From Calendula officinalis (taxonomy: Eukaryota; Streptophyta; Magnoliopsida; Asterales; Asteraceae), in assembly GCA_963853835.1 (NCBI GenBank), contig OY970835.1, positions 7,121,501 to 7,185,500 of the forward strand: DNA of 64,000 nucleotides, read 5' to 3'. Below the pieces are notes generated by a model. That model was not told the origin of the DNA and did no database searches. It was given only the letters and a program-made list of their open reading frames with translations. Positions 23,330-35,548 of this stretch are shown here, one piece after another (within the stretch, counting starts at the first letter, position 1; each line of letters starts with the position of its first letter). A program made the translations under genes and the position numbers.

Positions 23330-26300
23330 TGTCACACCCCGCCAAAACTGGTTTTACGGAAGAACGGGCGTGCGACTTACATCGGATATCACAACAATCG
23401 ATCCATAGTAAAACATAGCATAAAAATGGATTACCAATCGTTAAACTTTTACAAATACAACGTAAATTGTTTAGGACACTCGATATGAGTAAAATGTCTA
23501 TTATATAGACTTTAAGTTGACTTCGTACTAGATAAAATACGATTTTCCAAAAGTGGTAATCCGGTTTGTTCAAATGCCATGCAAAATACTTCAAGCTAAA
23601 GTACCTGAGAAAACATATTAGAAAAAGTGTCAACACAAAGGTTGGTGAGTTCACAGGTTTTATGACTATAAATCGTTGATTTATTCCAAAATGTTTGTCA
23701 GTACAACTCGTGTACTAAAATAATCGTTGAAGATTTGTTGGTACAATTTTTGTAGTAAATAACATTTAGATACCGTTTCAAGACCATGAAACCAAATTCA
23801 CACATGTTCAGTGCTTAATACACTCTTGTAAAATGTTTTAACTCTATAAAACATAATTTGCATATGGTCGGTGCGTAAAACCATTTCAACATGATTTTAG
23901 AAAGGTAGGTCGTTTAGTACAAATCCATGTACGTTCAAGTTTACGTGTTCCAAATCCATGAAACATAATTGTTTAATTTAGTGCGTAATCCCTCATAAGC
24001 TAGCTAGGCGTACAAGTTAAAGTATAAGTTCATGAGCCTGTAATCAAACCTAAATCCGCCTTTACCTAGGCATGTCGAGTCCACGACGTTTTAATAGAAT
24101 ATATATCTCATATGTTATACGGCTAGAGCGACTAGCCATGAGCGGGGGATCAAGCCCGAATAGTACTACTCATATATTCGTTGGCTAACTATAGTTGATG
24201 ATTACAGTAATGTTAGATCTAAACGATCTGGCGATAGGATGGTCGTCTATCAACTCACGGTTATACAAAGATTAATGTCGCAAAATATAGTTTTTCCATA
24301 CAGGTCTTCGTTAAGACCTTTTCGTAAAAATACTTGTTTGAGTATGTCTTTTAAATAAAAGTTATCTCAAAAGGATAGTTTATCCAAGTTTCCACAAAGA
24401 CTAATTGTACCAAAATATTTCTCATAAATGTCTTTCAAAAGACCAGTTGTATCAAATACTTGTTTAAGCATGACACGTCACGTTAAAGGTTATCAAATAC
24501 CAAAATGTATAAACATATAGTTATAAAACAGTTAATATGTTTCTCACCCCAAAACAGTTAGAAATGCGGTAAAAAGTGGGGCTGTGAAAACTCACAAATT
24601 ATTCATTATAAAAATAATTGAACAAGTATATGTTTTCTCCCCCAGATAAAAATAGTTATAAAACAGTAAAAGTGAGGCTGTGAAACTCACCTGATTAGCT
24701 TAGATGTTAGCAAGCAATAAATATGAACGATAGTGTCTGATAATACGCTTCAGCTACCTATAGGTGTAAGGTAAAATAACAATAAGTTGACGGCAATAAA
24801 AGCGCGTCTATGCAAGCAGCTCACTCAATTGATGTTTTTAATGCCTTTAGACACGAGTGGTTCTTTAGTGATTTTATAAACACATTTGTTTTAATTTATC
24901 AATAAATTTGTATTATTTGAATTAATGGTCATTCTTCACATATACTAAGTTTAACTCGAGATTGCTTACTACCATCATGGTAGCATGGACTCCTCAACTA
25001 TTTTTCAAAGTTTAATATGTACTGAATTATTATTTATACTCCATTTTCTTACTGCCATTACACGATGGCTTAGCTATACTCAATTTACTTAAAGGAGTTC
25101 GTTTATTTATTTATTTTAGTTCCTTTTTGCCATTTCATGCCTACACTTGTGTTTTTGAATTTAACATGATTCTTAAATAATTAAGTAATTGAGTTTTCTT
25201 TTGTTTTAAAATAAATTATGAATTCATTTCACATGATTAACGGGATAAATTTTAACACCTCCATGTTTCTTTTCTTTTTTGTAGTTATTATAATAATCAA
25301 CATAAGATGTGCATGACGTGTAAGAATGATGCTCTAGTTTATTTCAGTCGCTATTAGTTTGTTTGCAGGGACGTTTAGTTCAGAATTTACATATTCCCAA
25401 TTATATATAATGCTTATATCATGACTTTTAAGTTTTAACAAATATTTGGAACCAAGTATTTGTCACGGTTAACTTTAGAAACTCAATTCTTGGTTTGTAA
25501 TTAAGTTTTAGACATGGTTCTTCTTTTGGTTAGAGTTTTCAATAAAGATGTATATTTTCTTGTGAGTGAACTTTACTAGCATAAAACACATAGATCTAGA
25601 GATTTAAACAAGAGAAGAGATGTATTCTCACAAAGGTTTTCAGGTTGATAGTTTGTAGTTTAGATGAGTTCTTTCTCCTTTTCCAAAGCACCAAATGAAG
25701 TTGTTTTTCTTGACTAATTTCTTAAAATGAAGTACAAATGAGTATATAATAAAAATCTAAGAAATAAATGAAGTGAAAAGTCAAGAAATCAAAGCTTACA
25801 CAAAGAAAATGAAGATCAAGCTTCTGGACGGCAGCCTGAAGGTTGATTTCGATAGTCTTCCAGTGGTTAAATGAGTGTTTTAAAAGTGGAATGTTGTAGA
25901 GAATGTTTCTATGGTGATTTGGAGCTTTGAATCACTTAATTTGGAGTTAAAATGAGCAAGATATGAAGATTTTAGTGATGTTGTGTGGGAGGAAATTTCA
26001 AATCCGGATTTTGTTTTGATAAGTTTTCTTGAGTTGATTTTTGAGGTTGCAAGTGTGAAATGAGAGGGAATATGGATATTAGATATTGGAGGGAAGTTAA
26101 AGACCTTTGGGCATTCACGAGATCTATCACTTCATTGATTAGTCCTTTAATTGTGTAAGAGAAAAGATGGAGCAATGTGAAGTTGATAGGGGTGTGGTGT
26201 GGCGGTGGCTCTTGGCCGTGAAAAGAGGCGACACAGGGAAAGGACAAGGAGCTTTATTTGACATGTCAAGTCCAAGTAATAAAAAAAATGTAGATTAAAT

Positions 26301-26820
26301 ATTTAAGATATTAGGCATACATATGTATTTGTTTCATCGAACGGTGTATTATTTTAACCTAGGTTTTATTCGATAATTAACGATGGTTAATTACTAGTTG
26401 AGAAATATTATTTTGGATAATTATTTTAAGCATCCGCGTTATATATTTTGTATTAACTTTACAAGTTCTTTGTCTTCGACACCGGTAGCGTTTCCTTCGT
26501 TATATATATTTTTTTTGTAATGGTTAGTTCGGTTAAGATGTATTTTGTTATAAAAATATAAACTTATATTTTTTTTATACGATTTCAAATTTATTTTACA
26601 TTTCGTCATCAAATCTCTAAATTTATGATTTTCTACCAGATAAAGTACTGATAAATTGGCGTGCGCACAAATAGATGTGTACTATTGACACATGATATGA
26701 GTTATTTCTAGACTAAAAAAAATGATAAGTAATGTTTTATTTGATAGTCAATATGTTATATAAAAAGTGATCGGTTACAATCGGTGTCGAGAGAACGACT
26801 TGTTTTCAAGGGTTGTCACA
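23330..26820 (-). repeat. Gypsy-type array, LTR 3
   Basis: This LTR is 3491 bases. Marker bases: GCTG near 24678-24681, A at 25082, A at 26638. Confidence 0.93.
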
Positions 26821-29333
26821 TTCTCTCCCTGTTAAAAGAATTTCGTCCCGAAATTCAAGATGATTTACTACCGGTTTGCATCTCTAGGAACAAGTCCGCG
26901 TATTTACGTTTTATATTGCCTTCCCGTCCCCAAGCAAATTTAGGACTTTAGCAAAGAATTTAGGTACACTTCAACTAGTTATACCTAACTCCTATACGAC
27001 TGAGTCTATAAATCAAAGATTCTGATTGATTCCTTGGTGATTGATTTGTATATTTCGTATTTCCTACGTCAAATATTTCTTTTTCTTTATCTCTCCACAT
27101 AAATTAGTTTTTGTGTCAAAATAATAATTATTTTACTAATTCTAGAATTTGACACTTATTTCGTATAATGTGAAACAATGGATGTCCATCTTTGTGTAGA
27201 GAATATATGTTAAATCAAACATCATGTAAAATATAATATTTTTATGCTATTGATATTTATTTCATCTCACTTTAATTTTTTCGTTAGTTGTTAGAAATAT
27301 CACTTTTTAAACGCGCTCCAACATACGAGTTAGAATTCCTCATTAGTAAACATATTACCTTGATTTTCATTTTGGGCAATTTAAGTTGGTCAAATAAATG
27401 TTCTTATAGACCCAAATAATAGTTTTAGAACTATGGAATAATAGATTAAGAATATTATTAAATGTTATTATTATTACCCAAATTATCATACAATTTGAAG
27501 ATTTATGTGTATCATGAACTCATAATAAACCATGTGTTATTGTTATACTATAACGAAGATGCGATTAAATAGGTAACTGTAAGGCTTTAGATCTCAATTA
27601 ATCTAATCTATATGAAAAACGACACAACTTATTTATAATAAAAAAAAAAACGACAAACTATACAAGTCATTTAAATATTTGGTTTTACTACCGGTTTTTA
27701 TGTATACAAACATCGGCTTTCTATAATTGGTAAAACTAGCATATATATTTATAGTATTAAATTGACTTTTGCACGTTTTCAACAATTTGGATGATATAAT
27801 AATGAGGGTGAATCGATTTCATGCATAAATATACATTTTATCATGAATACGTTTGGGTCGCTTACTATTGTTCATTCCTAACGCGACATCTTCTAATTTC
27901 AGTTATTGTTATGTATTTATTTATCCCCACTCTTTCTTGAGTGGTTCGATGTCAATACGAATTTTATCGTTTGTAGAGATCTTATAACGTGACCAGTTCA
28001 CTCAACATTGTCGTTAATTTCAAGTTCCTGTTATTAGCCAGGTGGGATCCTTTCCAAAGCGTGACCCTTTTGTTTTGTTTTTTTTGTTTTGTTTTTTTTG
28101 TTTTGTTTTTTTTTTCCATGTTTGAAATCTATATTAAACCCCGAAAACGAAACCCATTTTGAGACTACTACCTTTGTTAAATAAATCCCCATTTAGGTCT
28201 GCGTTCAACATTATGCAAGATATGTGCGTAAGTAAAATAAATAGTACTCTAATTTAGCTACTATCTAAGAATGCTTTTGATCCTTAGGATAATTTATGAT
28301 TTCAAAAAGCTTTTGTTTACCTATTACTTCCTTGGTTTGAAAATCCATAATTATATTTAACTAGTTATGATGTAGTTTTTAGAAACATGTGAAACCTTAC
28401 ATAAATTAAGATATCATTAACTAATCACGGTCATCTCTTATATAGTCCTCTTTATTTATATAAATTTTTTTTACACAAGTATTAATTTTTAACCCAACAC
28501 CGCTCGTTTGGCGGCATGCTATCTACGAGTTATTAATGCAATAACCCATATTTTGGTTGTCTATCCATATTATTTTCAAAACTATCTGTATGTCAAACCT
28601 TATATTTGTTCAAGTTTGTGATTACAAAAAGTTGTATATTTATATATGTGACATCTTGATTTCTTTCATGACACTTTTTGAAAGATGATTAAAGTGTATT
28701 GATGTAGCTTTTCAAAGTTGACAAAAGAAATGTCAAGCTCTATTTTATTTTTCTTAGTTTCCTTCTTCTTCTTTTTTTTGTAATCCATGACTCTGATAAT
28801 TCTACATTGTAGTATGCCATTATAAACACGTTGGCCACCCGTTTTTATAATATCATTGTACAATATTTCGTCATCATAATCACTTCCTACTTTTATTCAT
28901 GGATTATCGTACCTTCCTCGCGTACTCTTGTTGTATGCTTAACATATGAAATTATGAGATTCAGTTAAAGGATTTATGTCTGTGAAACAATTCTCATAAG
29001 TATTCTACAAAATTTATTCGTGATTAGGGTATATTCTGAATTATCCACTGTGATAGATGACATGTGGCATCTTTGTGATTTAGACATTATATTGACTCGT
29101 AGTGTGTACGGAGATTAGGGTAGGTGTATTGTGCATAGTGTAAGAGTACAACGTGTAGTGTAGGTATAAGCACATTACCTACAACTAAGGCATATAATGT
29201 TCTATCTACTGTATCCATTTAGATTATATGCAATGCGACACTATATGCAATGAAAACGTTTTGACCAAAAATCTTTTCGTTTATAGACTAGACTCTTACT
29301 AGTTCACTATAACCAATGGCTCTGATACCAATC
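26821..29333 (-). other. Gypsy-type array, internal domain 3
   Basis: These are 2513 bases. The T/G tract (28066-28115) is organised as GTTTTGTTTTTTTT repeats, unlike the long T runs of domains 1 and 2. It also has a private C in GAATACGTTTGGG at about 27850. No coding sequence. Confidence 0.88.
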
Positions 29334-32300
29334 TGTCACACCCCGCCAAAACTGGTTTTACGGAAGAACGGGCGTGCGACTTACATCGGATATCACAACA
29401 ATCGATCCATAGTAAAACATAGCATAAAAATGGATTACCAATCGTTAAACTTTTACAAATACAACGTAAATTGTTTAGGACACTCGATATGAGTAAAATG
29501 TCTATTATATAGACTTTAAGTTGACTTCGTACTAGATAAAATACGATTTTCCAAAAGTGGTAATCCGGTTTGTTCAAATGCCATGCAAAATACTTCAAGC
29601 TAAAGTACCTGAGAAAACATATTAGAAAAAGTGTCAACACAAAGGTTGGTGAGTTCACAGGTTTTATGACTATAAATCGTTGATTTATTCCAAAATGTTT
29701 GTCAGTACAACTCGTGTACTAAAATAATCGTTGAAGATTTGTTGGTACAATTTTTGTAGTAAATAACATTTAGATACCGTTTCAAGACCATGAAACCAAA
29801 TTCACACATGTTCAGTGCTTAATACACTCTTGTAAAATGTTTTAACTCTATAAAACATAATTTGCATATGGTCGGTGCGTAAAACCATTTCAACATGATT
29901 TTAGAAAGGTAGGTCGTTTAGTACAAATCCATGTACGTTCAAGTTTACGTGTTCCAAATCCATGAAACATAATTGTTTAATTTAGTGCGTAATCCCTCAT
30001 AAGCTAGCTAGGCGTACAAGTTAAAGTATAAGTTCATGAGCCTGTAATCAAACCTAAATCCGCCTTTACCTAGGCATGTCGAGTCCACGACGTTTTAATA
30101 GAATATATATCTCATATGTTATACGGCTAGAGCGACTAGCCATGAGCGGGGGATCAAGCCCGAATAGTACTACTCATATATTCGTTGGCTAACTATAGTT
30201 GATGATTACAGTAATGTTAGATCTAAACGATCTGGCGATAGGATGGTCGTCTATCAACTCACGGTTATACAAAGATTAATGTCGCAAAATATAGTTTTTC
30301 CATACAGGTCTTCGTTAAGACCTTTTCGTAAAAATACTTGTTTGAGTATGTCTTTTAAATAAAAGTTATCTCAAAAGGATAGTTTATCCAAGTTTCCACA
30401 AAGACTAATTGTACCAAAATATTTCTCATAAATGTCTTTCAAAAGACCAGTTGTATCAAATACTTGTTTAAGCATGACACGTCACGTTAAAGGTTATCAA
30501 ATACCAAAATGTATAAACATATAGTTATAAAACAGTTAATATGTTTCTCACCCCAAAACAGTTAGAAATGCGGTAAAAAGTGGGGCTGTGAAAACTCACA
30601 AATTATTCATTATAAAAATAATTGAACAAGTATATGTTTTCTCCCCCAGATAAAAATAGTTATAAAACAGTAAAAGTGAGGCTGTGAAAATCACCTGATT
30701 AGCTTAGATGTTAGCAAGCAATAAATATGAACGATAGTGTCTGATAATACGCTTCAGCTACCTATAGGTGTAAGGTAAAATAACAATAAGTTGACGGCAA
30801 TAAAAGCGCGTCTATGTAAGCAGCTCACTCAATTGATGTTTTTAATGCCTTTAGACACGAGTGGTTCTTTAGTGATTTTATAAACACATTTGTTTTAATT
30901 TATCAATAAATTTGTATTATTTGAATTAATGGTCATTCTTCACATATACTAAGTTTAACTCGAGATTGCTTACTACCATCATGGTAGCATGGACTCCTCA
31001 ACTATTTTTCAAAGTTTAATATGTACTGAATTATTATTTATACTCCATTTTCTTACTGCCATTACACGATGGCTTAGCTATACTCAATTTACTTAAAGGA
31101 GTTCGTTTATTTATTTATTTTAGTTCCTTTTTGCCATTTCATGCCTACACTTGTGTTTTTGAATTTAACATGATTCTTAAATAATTAAGTAATTGAGTTT
31201 TCTTTTGTTTTAAAATAAATTATGAATTCATTTCACATGATTAACGGGATAAATTTTAACACCTCCATGTTTCTTTTCTTTTTTGTAGTTATTATAATAA
31301 TCAACATAAGATGTGCATGACGTGTAAGAATGATGCTCTAGTTTATTTCAGTCGCTATTAGTTTGTTTGCAGGGACGTTTAGTTCAGAATTTACATATTC
31401 CCAATTATATATAATGCTTATATCATGACTTTTAAGTTTTAACAAATATTTGGAACCAAGTATTTGTCACGGTTAACTTTAGAAACTCAATTCTTGGTTT
31501 GTAATTAAGTTTTAGACATGGTTCTTCTTTTGGTTAGAGTTTTCAATAAAGATGTATATTTTCTTGTGAGTGAACTTTACTAGCATAAAACACATAGATC
31601 TAGAGATTTAAACAAGAGAAGAGATGTATTCTCACAAAGGTTTTCAGGTTGATAGTTTGTAGTTTAGATGAGTTCTTTCTCCTTTTCCAAAGCACCAAAT
31701 GAAGTTGTTTTTCTTGACTAATTTCTTAAAATGAAGTACAAATGAGTATATAATAAAAATCTAAGAAATAAATGAAGTGAAAAGTCAAGAAATCAAAGCT
31801 TACACAAAGAAAATGAAGATCAAGCTTCTGGACGGCAGCCTGAAGGTTGATTTCGATAGTCTTCCAGTGGTTAAATGAGTGTTTTAAAAGTGGAATGTTG
31901 TAGAGAATGTTTCTATGGTGATTTGGAGCTTTGAATCACTTAATTTGGAGTTAAAATGAGCAAGATATGAAGATTTTAGTGATGTTGTGTGGGAGGAAAT
32001 TTCAAATCCGGATTTTGTTTTGATAAGTTTTCTTGAGTTGATTTTTGAGGTTGCAAGTGTGAAATGAGAGGGAATATGGATATTAGATATTGGAGGGAAG
32101 TTAAAGACCTTTGGGCATTCACGAGATCTATCACTTCATTGATTAGTCCTTTAATTGTGTAAGAGAAAAGATGGAGCAATGTGAAGTTGATAGGGGTGTG
32201 GTGTGGCGGTGGCTCTTGGCCGTGAAAAGAGGCGACACAGGGAAAGGACAAGGAGCTTTATTTGACATGTCAAGTCCAAGTAATAAAAAAAATGTAGATT

Positions 32301-32824
32301 AAATATTTAAGATATTAGGCATACATATGTATTTGTTTCATCGAACGGTGTATTATTTTAACCTAGGTTTTATTCGATAATTAACGATGGTTAATTACTA
32401 GTTGAGAAATATTATTTTGGATAATTATTTTAAGCATCCGCGTTATATATTTTGTATTAACTTTACAAGTTCTTTGTCTTCGACACCGGTAGCGTTTCCT
32501 TCGTTATATATATTTTTTTTGTAATGGTTAGTTCGGTTAAGATGTATTTTGTTATAAAAATATAAACTTATATTTTTTTTATACGATTTCAAATTTATTT
32601 TACATTTCGTCATCAAATCTCTAAATTTATGATTTTCTACCGGATAAAGTACTGATAAATTGGCGTGCGCACAAATAGATGTGTACTATTGACACATGAT
32701 ATGAGTTATTTCTAGACTAAAAAAAATGATAAGTAATGTTTTATTTGATAGTCAATATGTTATATAAAAAGTGATCGGTTACAATCGGTGTCGAGAGAAC
32801 GACTTGTTTTCAAGGGTTGTCACA
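29334..32824 (-). repeat. Gypsy-type array, LTR 4
   Basis: This LTR is 3491 bases, the rightmost copy, ending TGTCACA before the target duplication AGAAT. Marker bases: private GTGAAAATC near 30685, private T in CTATGTAAGC near 30817, A at 31086 shared with LTR 3, G at 32642 shared with LTR 1. Confidence 0.93.
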
Positions 32825-33521
32825 AGAATCCTGTCGGCAACATGTGGTTTTACCACACATCCACCTTAGCATCCTCATCTACGCTACCTCCATCCTTCTT
32901 GACTAGGCTTTCTTCAAAGGACAACACTCTGAGCCTGGCAGATCTAGTCATCACCCTCACCTTATAGAATTTTCCCTTAAGCTTTAGAGATATTCTCTAT
33001 CACACAAAACTCTCGTATCTGCCCTCCACTTTAGCCAACCAACTTGGATTCGATGTGCTAAGTCTTCGTCTATCTTCCTTGATTTGTGTAATACTGATCC
33101 CAATTATCTAAAGGACTCTTTTGGGTTTAGGGTCTGCTCTCTAATCTGAATTTCAGTTTTACCACTCTCATTTGTGTTGAAGTCGCATCGTATGTATTCT
33201 GTTTTATCCCTACTAATCTGCAGTCCACTACCTTCTAGCGTCTCCCTTCACTGCTTTAGCTAGCTATTTAGCTCATCCATCGCTTCCGAAACTACGCGGC
33301 AAAAACCAGGCACCATGGCACAGTTTCGTGAATCTCCTGCTACAACTCATCTAGTATTATGGCAAAGAGGTATGGGGTAAGGGCTAATTCATGGTGTGAT
33401 GCTAATTCTATTGGGAAAAACTTTGTGATACCACCGGGGTTCTTACATATGTCTTCGCTCCATGTTACATATCTCTAATGGATCTTATGTATCTCACTGG
33501 AGTTTCTTAATTCATCCCTAA
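32825..33521 (-). mobile_element. LINE remnant, ORF2 region after the RT domain, segment 2
   Basis: The minus strand gives broken but recognisable plant LINE ORF2 sequence: WLKWRADTRVLCDR, a KFYKVRV-like word and the MEVAEMRMLRWMCG-type block near 32860-32920. It continues from segment 1 once the array is removed. Stops and shifts are frequent. The Harbinger-like MITE ends this segment. Confidence 0.75.
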
Positions 33522-33805
33522 GACCAGTCCCAACAATTTTGCCAAATCAGCGTAACGTCAGCTCACCCTCCTACCGATACTAAACTGACGTACTCATGCC
33601 AACAATACATCTTCCCTTCAGTTTTTTGGGACCCACCATTACAAAATACCCCTTTGGGCCCCACCTACCCAACCGATCCCTCCCCTCCCCCCGTCTCCAA
33701 ATTCACGCCAAACCAACTGACGGCAAAACTGATCTAGTGGTGCCAATGGTGGGACGCCGACAGTTGGGGAGAAAGCCAAACCGGCGGGGTGCGTTGGGAC
33801 GAGTC
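33522..33805. mobile_element. PIF/Harbinger-like MITE, 284 bp
   Basis: Terminal inverted repeats are GACCAGTCCCAAC on the left and its complement with two mismatches on the right (GTTGGGACGAGTC). TAA flanks both sides (33519-33521, 33806-33808), the Harbinger-type three-base target. The inside is C-rich and unlike the LINE around it, and LINE similarity resumes directly after. A 70-codon plus-strand frame inside is not a gene. Confidence 0.75.
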
Positions 33806-34150
33806 TAAGAGTTCTCCAAATTAGCTCTCATGGGACACTATCGTAAGCTTTCTCTAGATCTAACTATATGTAAATCCCTTTGTTTTTCCCTTTAATTCTC
33901 TATAAGGCTTTTCATAAGTGTATGGACTTCGTCATGGACCGTCTTGGCATGAAACCAAATTTGTTTTCAGACACATTCGTCATTCCTCTCATCCTAATCT
34001 CAATCACTAGTCTCTTTCATAGCTTCATCTTATGGCTAAGTAATTATATGTCATTTAGTTATCACAAACTTGAACGCCATCTTTGTTCTTATAAATGTGT
34101 ATAACTACACTAAGTCTCCATTCCTCGGACATTTTAGCGCTAGACATAAT
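33806..34150 (-). mobile_element. LINE remnant, reverse transcriptase core, segment 3
   Basis: Minus-strand frames give the non-LTR reverse transcriptase signature: an FGFMP-R-S block, then REKQRDLH and a degraded DLEKAYDSV-type catalytic block, in the order expected. EEWRL at the left edge continues in frame into the LINE piece at 57954, showing that copia A interrupted this domain. Confidence 0.78.
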
Positions 34151-34309
34151 TATTAAGCATATTATGTATATCTTGTATAAGTAGATAAAGATCATTAATA
34201 TTTGTATTATTATTAGAGATTATCCTTCCATAGTTAGTTAGCCTATATCATGTATATATAGTCTTTGTATTGTACCGAATTCAATCAATGAAAGAATTGA
34301 TTTCCAATA
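34151..34309 (+). repeat. 5' LTR of copia A
   Basis: This LTR is 159 bases, TATTAAGCATATTATG to TTGATTTCCAATA. It differs from the 3' copy by a two-base indel and about three substitutions. The exact ends are ambiguous by 2-3 bases: the 3' copy is preceded by TG, so an original TGTATTAAG start is possible. Confidence 0.82.
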
Positions 34310-34321
34310 TGGTATCAAGAG
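34310..34321 (+). other. Primer-binding site of copia A
   Basis: TGGTATCAAGAG directly follows the LTR. It resembles the methionine-tRNA-type site TGGTATCAGAG with one extra A. Confidence 0.75.
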
Positions 34322-34435
34322 TCTAAAAACCCTAATCACCCAAAAATCCCTACCTTCGGCCGCTGATCACGATCATCGCCTCCCCCGTTCAATTTTTTTT
34401 CTTCGGTTCTTAGGGTTCTTCCTTAATCGATCTTC

Positions 34436-34770
34436 ATGGGCACCCCATCATCATCATCCTCCCCTGCTTCGGAATCCAAGCTTCATCCGGTGTACACCGT
34501 CACCAATATTCAAAACAAAGTTCGAATCTTGGATGGCACGAAAGTTACCTACTCCGCGTGGGTGAAGTTATTTCAACTTCATGCTCGCGGATACAAAGTC
34601 TTGTGTCACATCGACGCCACCAAGCCTCCTGAAGAAACCGAACCCACCTTCGCCGCTTGGAATGAAATTAATGCACATGTGCTTCAATGGATCTACGGTA
34701 CCTTATCGGACGATCTACTCCCTCTAGTTCTTGAAGACGAATCCACTGTTTACGATGCATGGATCCGGGT
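34436..34770 (+). pseudogene. Copia A gag, N-terminal part
   Basis: ATG at 34436, Ser-rich start, then the copia gag N-terminal domain (VYTVTNIQNKVRILDGTKVT, SAWVKLFQLHARGYKV, WNEINAHVLQWIYGTL, VYDAWIRV). Reading stops being gag at 34771, where copia B begins; the following few codons to TAG belong to the B LTR. The rest of gag resumes at 46613. Confidence 0.88.
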
Positions 34771-35111
34771 TGTTAGGGTAAATTTAGTTGTATCAAATAG
34801 TTAGAGGGCTAGTTATGTTATGTTGTAATAGTTATGAGGTAGTTATTAGTCTTAGTCAATGGAGTCAAGCTTAATTAGTGTTAATTAAGCTTGTTTAGCT
34901 ATGAGGTATAAATACCTTATGTTAAGTCTTAGTTTGTAAGATTTCCATCATTAACTGAATTACAATTTGAAAGCTAACCACATTCCCTCCATCTCTCTCA
35001 ACTAAATCACACACACTCAAACACCAAGAACACACACACTTAAGCAAATCTTCTATTTCTCACCTTGAATCATCATGAATTAGCTCAATCTTAGTTGTAT
35101 ATGATCTATCA
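34771..35111 (+). repeat. 5' LTR of copia B
   Basis: This LTR is 341 bases, TGTTAGGGTAAATTT to GATCTATCA. TATAAAT at 34907-34913 is the likely promoter. It differs from the 3' LTR at five positions by eye. Confidence 0.95.
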
Positions 35112-35113
35112 AG

Positions 35114-35125
35114 TGGTATCAGAGC
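35114..35125 (+). other. Primer-binding site of copia B
   Basis: TGGTATCAGAGC starts two bases after the LTR. It is the standard methionine-tRNA-type minus-strand primer site of plant copia elements. Confidence 0.92.
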
Positions 35126-35548
35126 AAAAACTCTCTGTGAGTGGATCCAAATTCAGCTTAATTCGATCAAGATCTGAGAAAATTGAAGAAAAAGTTGATG
35201 TTCGTCATGAAAATTTAATTTTGTAAATTTTTCGTTGGAATTGAAGATTTGATCATGGATTAGTGTGTCTCCATTGTTTCTAAGAAGAATAGAATCAATT
35301 CCAGATCAATTCCATCAACAATCGACCTTCAATTTGATGATTTTAGAGAAAAAGTGAAAAAGTGAAAAACTTACTGTAAATTGAAGATTCGAAGCTTATA
35401 TGTTATGGATTGAAGAAATTGATCGGATCAAAGTGTTAGCAATTGAATTTCGAGCATTTTGCAAGAAGAATCATTCAAATCGGTCAAGTTTTGAGCAAAA
35501 TGGGATTAGAAAAGTGAAGAAGAAGTCGACTGTGTTGCGTACGTATGA

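Larger units (their letters stand above)
11324..32824 (-). mobile_element. Tandem array of a coding-less gypsy-type LTR element: 4 LTRs, 3 internal domains
   Basis: The block is LTR-internal-LTR-internal-LTR-internal-LTR with periods of 6004, 6002 and 6004 bases. All four LTRs are 3491 bases; internals are 2513, 2511 and 2513. A single 5-base target duplication, AGAAT (11319-11323, 32825-32829), brackets the whole array, so it entered once and grew in place. The element points to the minus strand. PBS TGGTATCAGAGCCA lies three bases inside each 5' LTR (complements of 17311-17324, 23313-23326, 29317-29330), and polypurine tracts lie at 14815, 20819 and 26821. The last pol-like words of Tekay-type gypsy elements (FGTKFF-like frame) sit beside the tract. 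No gag or pol remains. Confidence 0.93.

Noticed and set aside
11298..29658. Recurring minus-strand open frames of 116-119, 91 and 65 codons, repeated every 6 kb
   Set aside because: They recur because the DNA unit recurs. The first starts within the LTR and runs through the PBS side; none has a domain, codon pattern or neighbour that suggests a gene. All lie in LTR or empty internal sequence.
33596..33808. 70-codon plus-strand frame
   Set aside because: It lies entirely within the Harbinger-like MITE and has no similarity I recognise.
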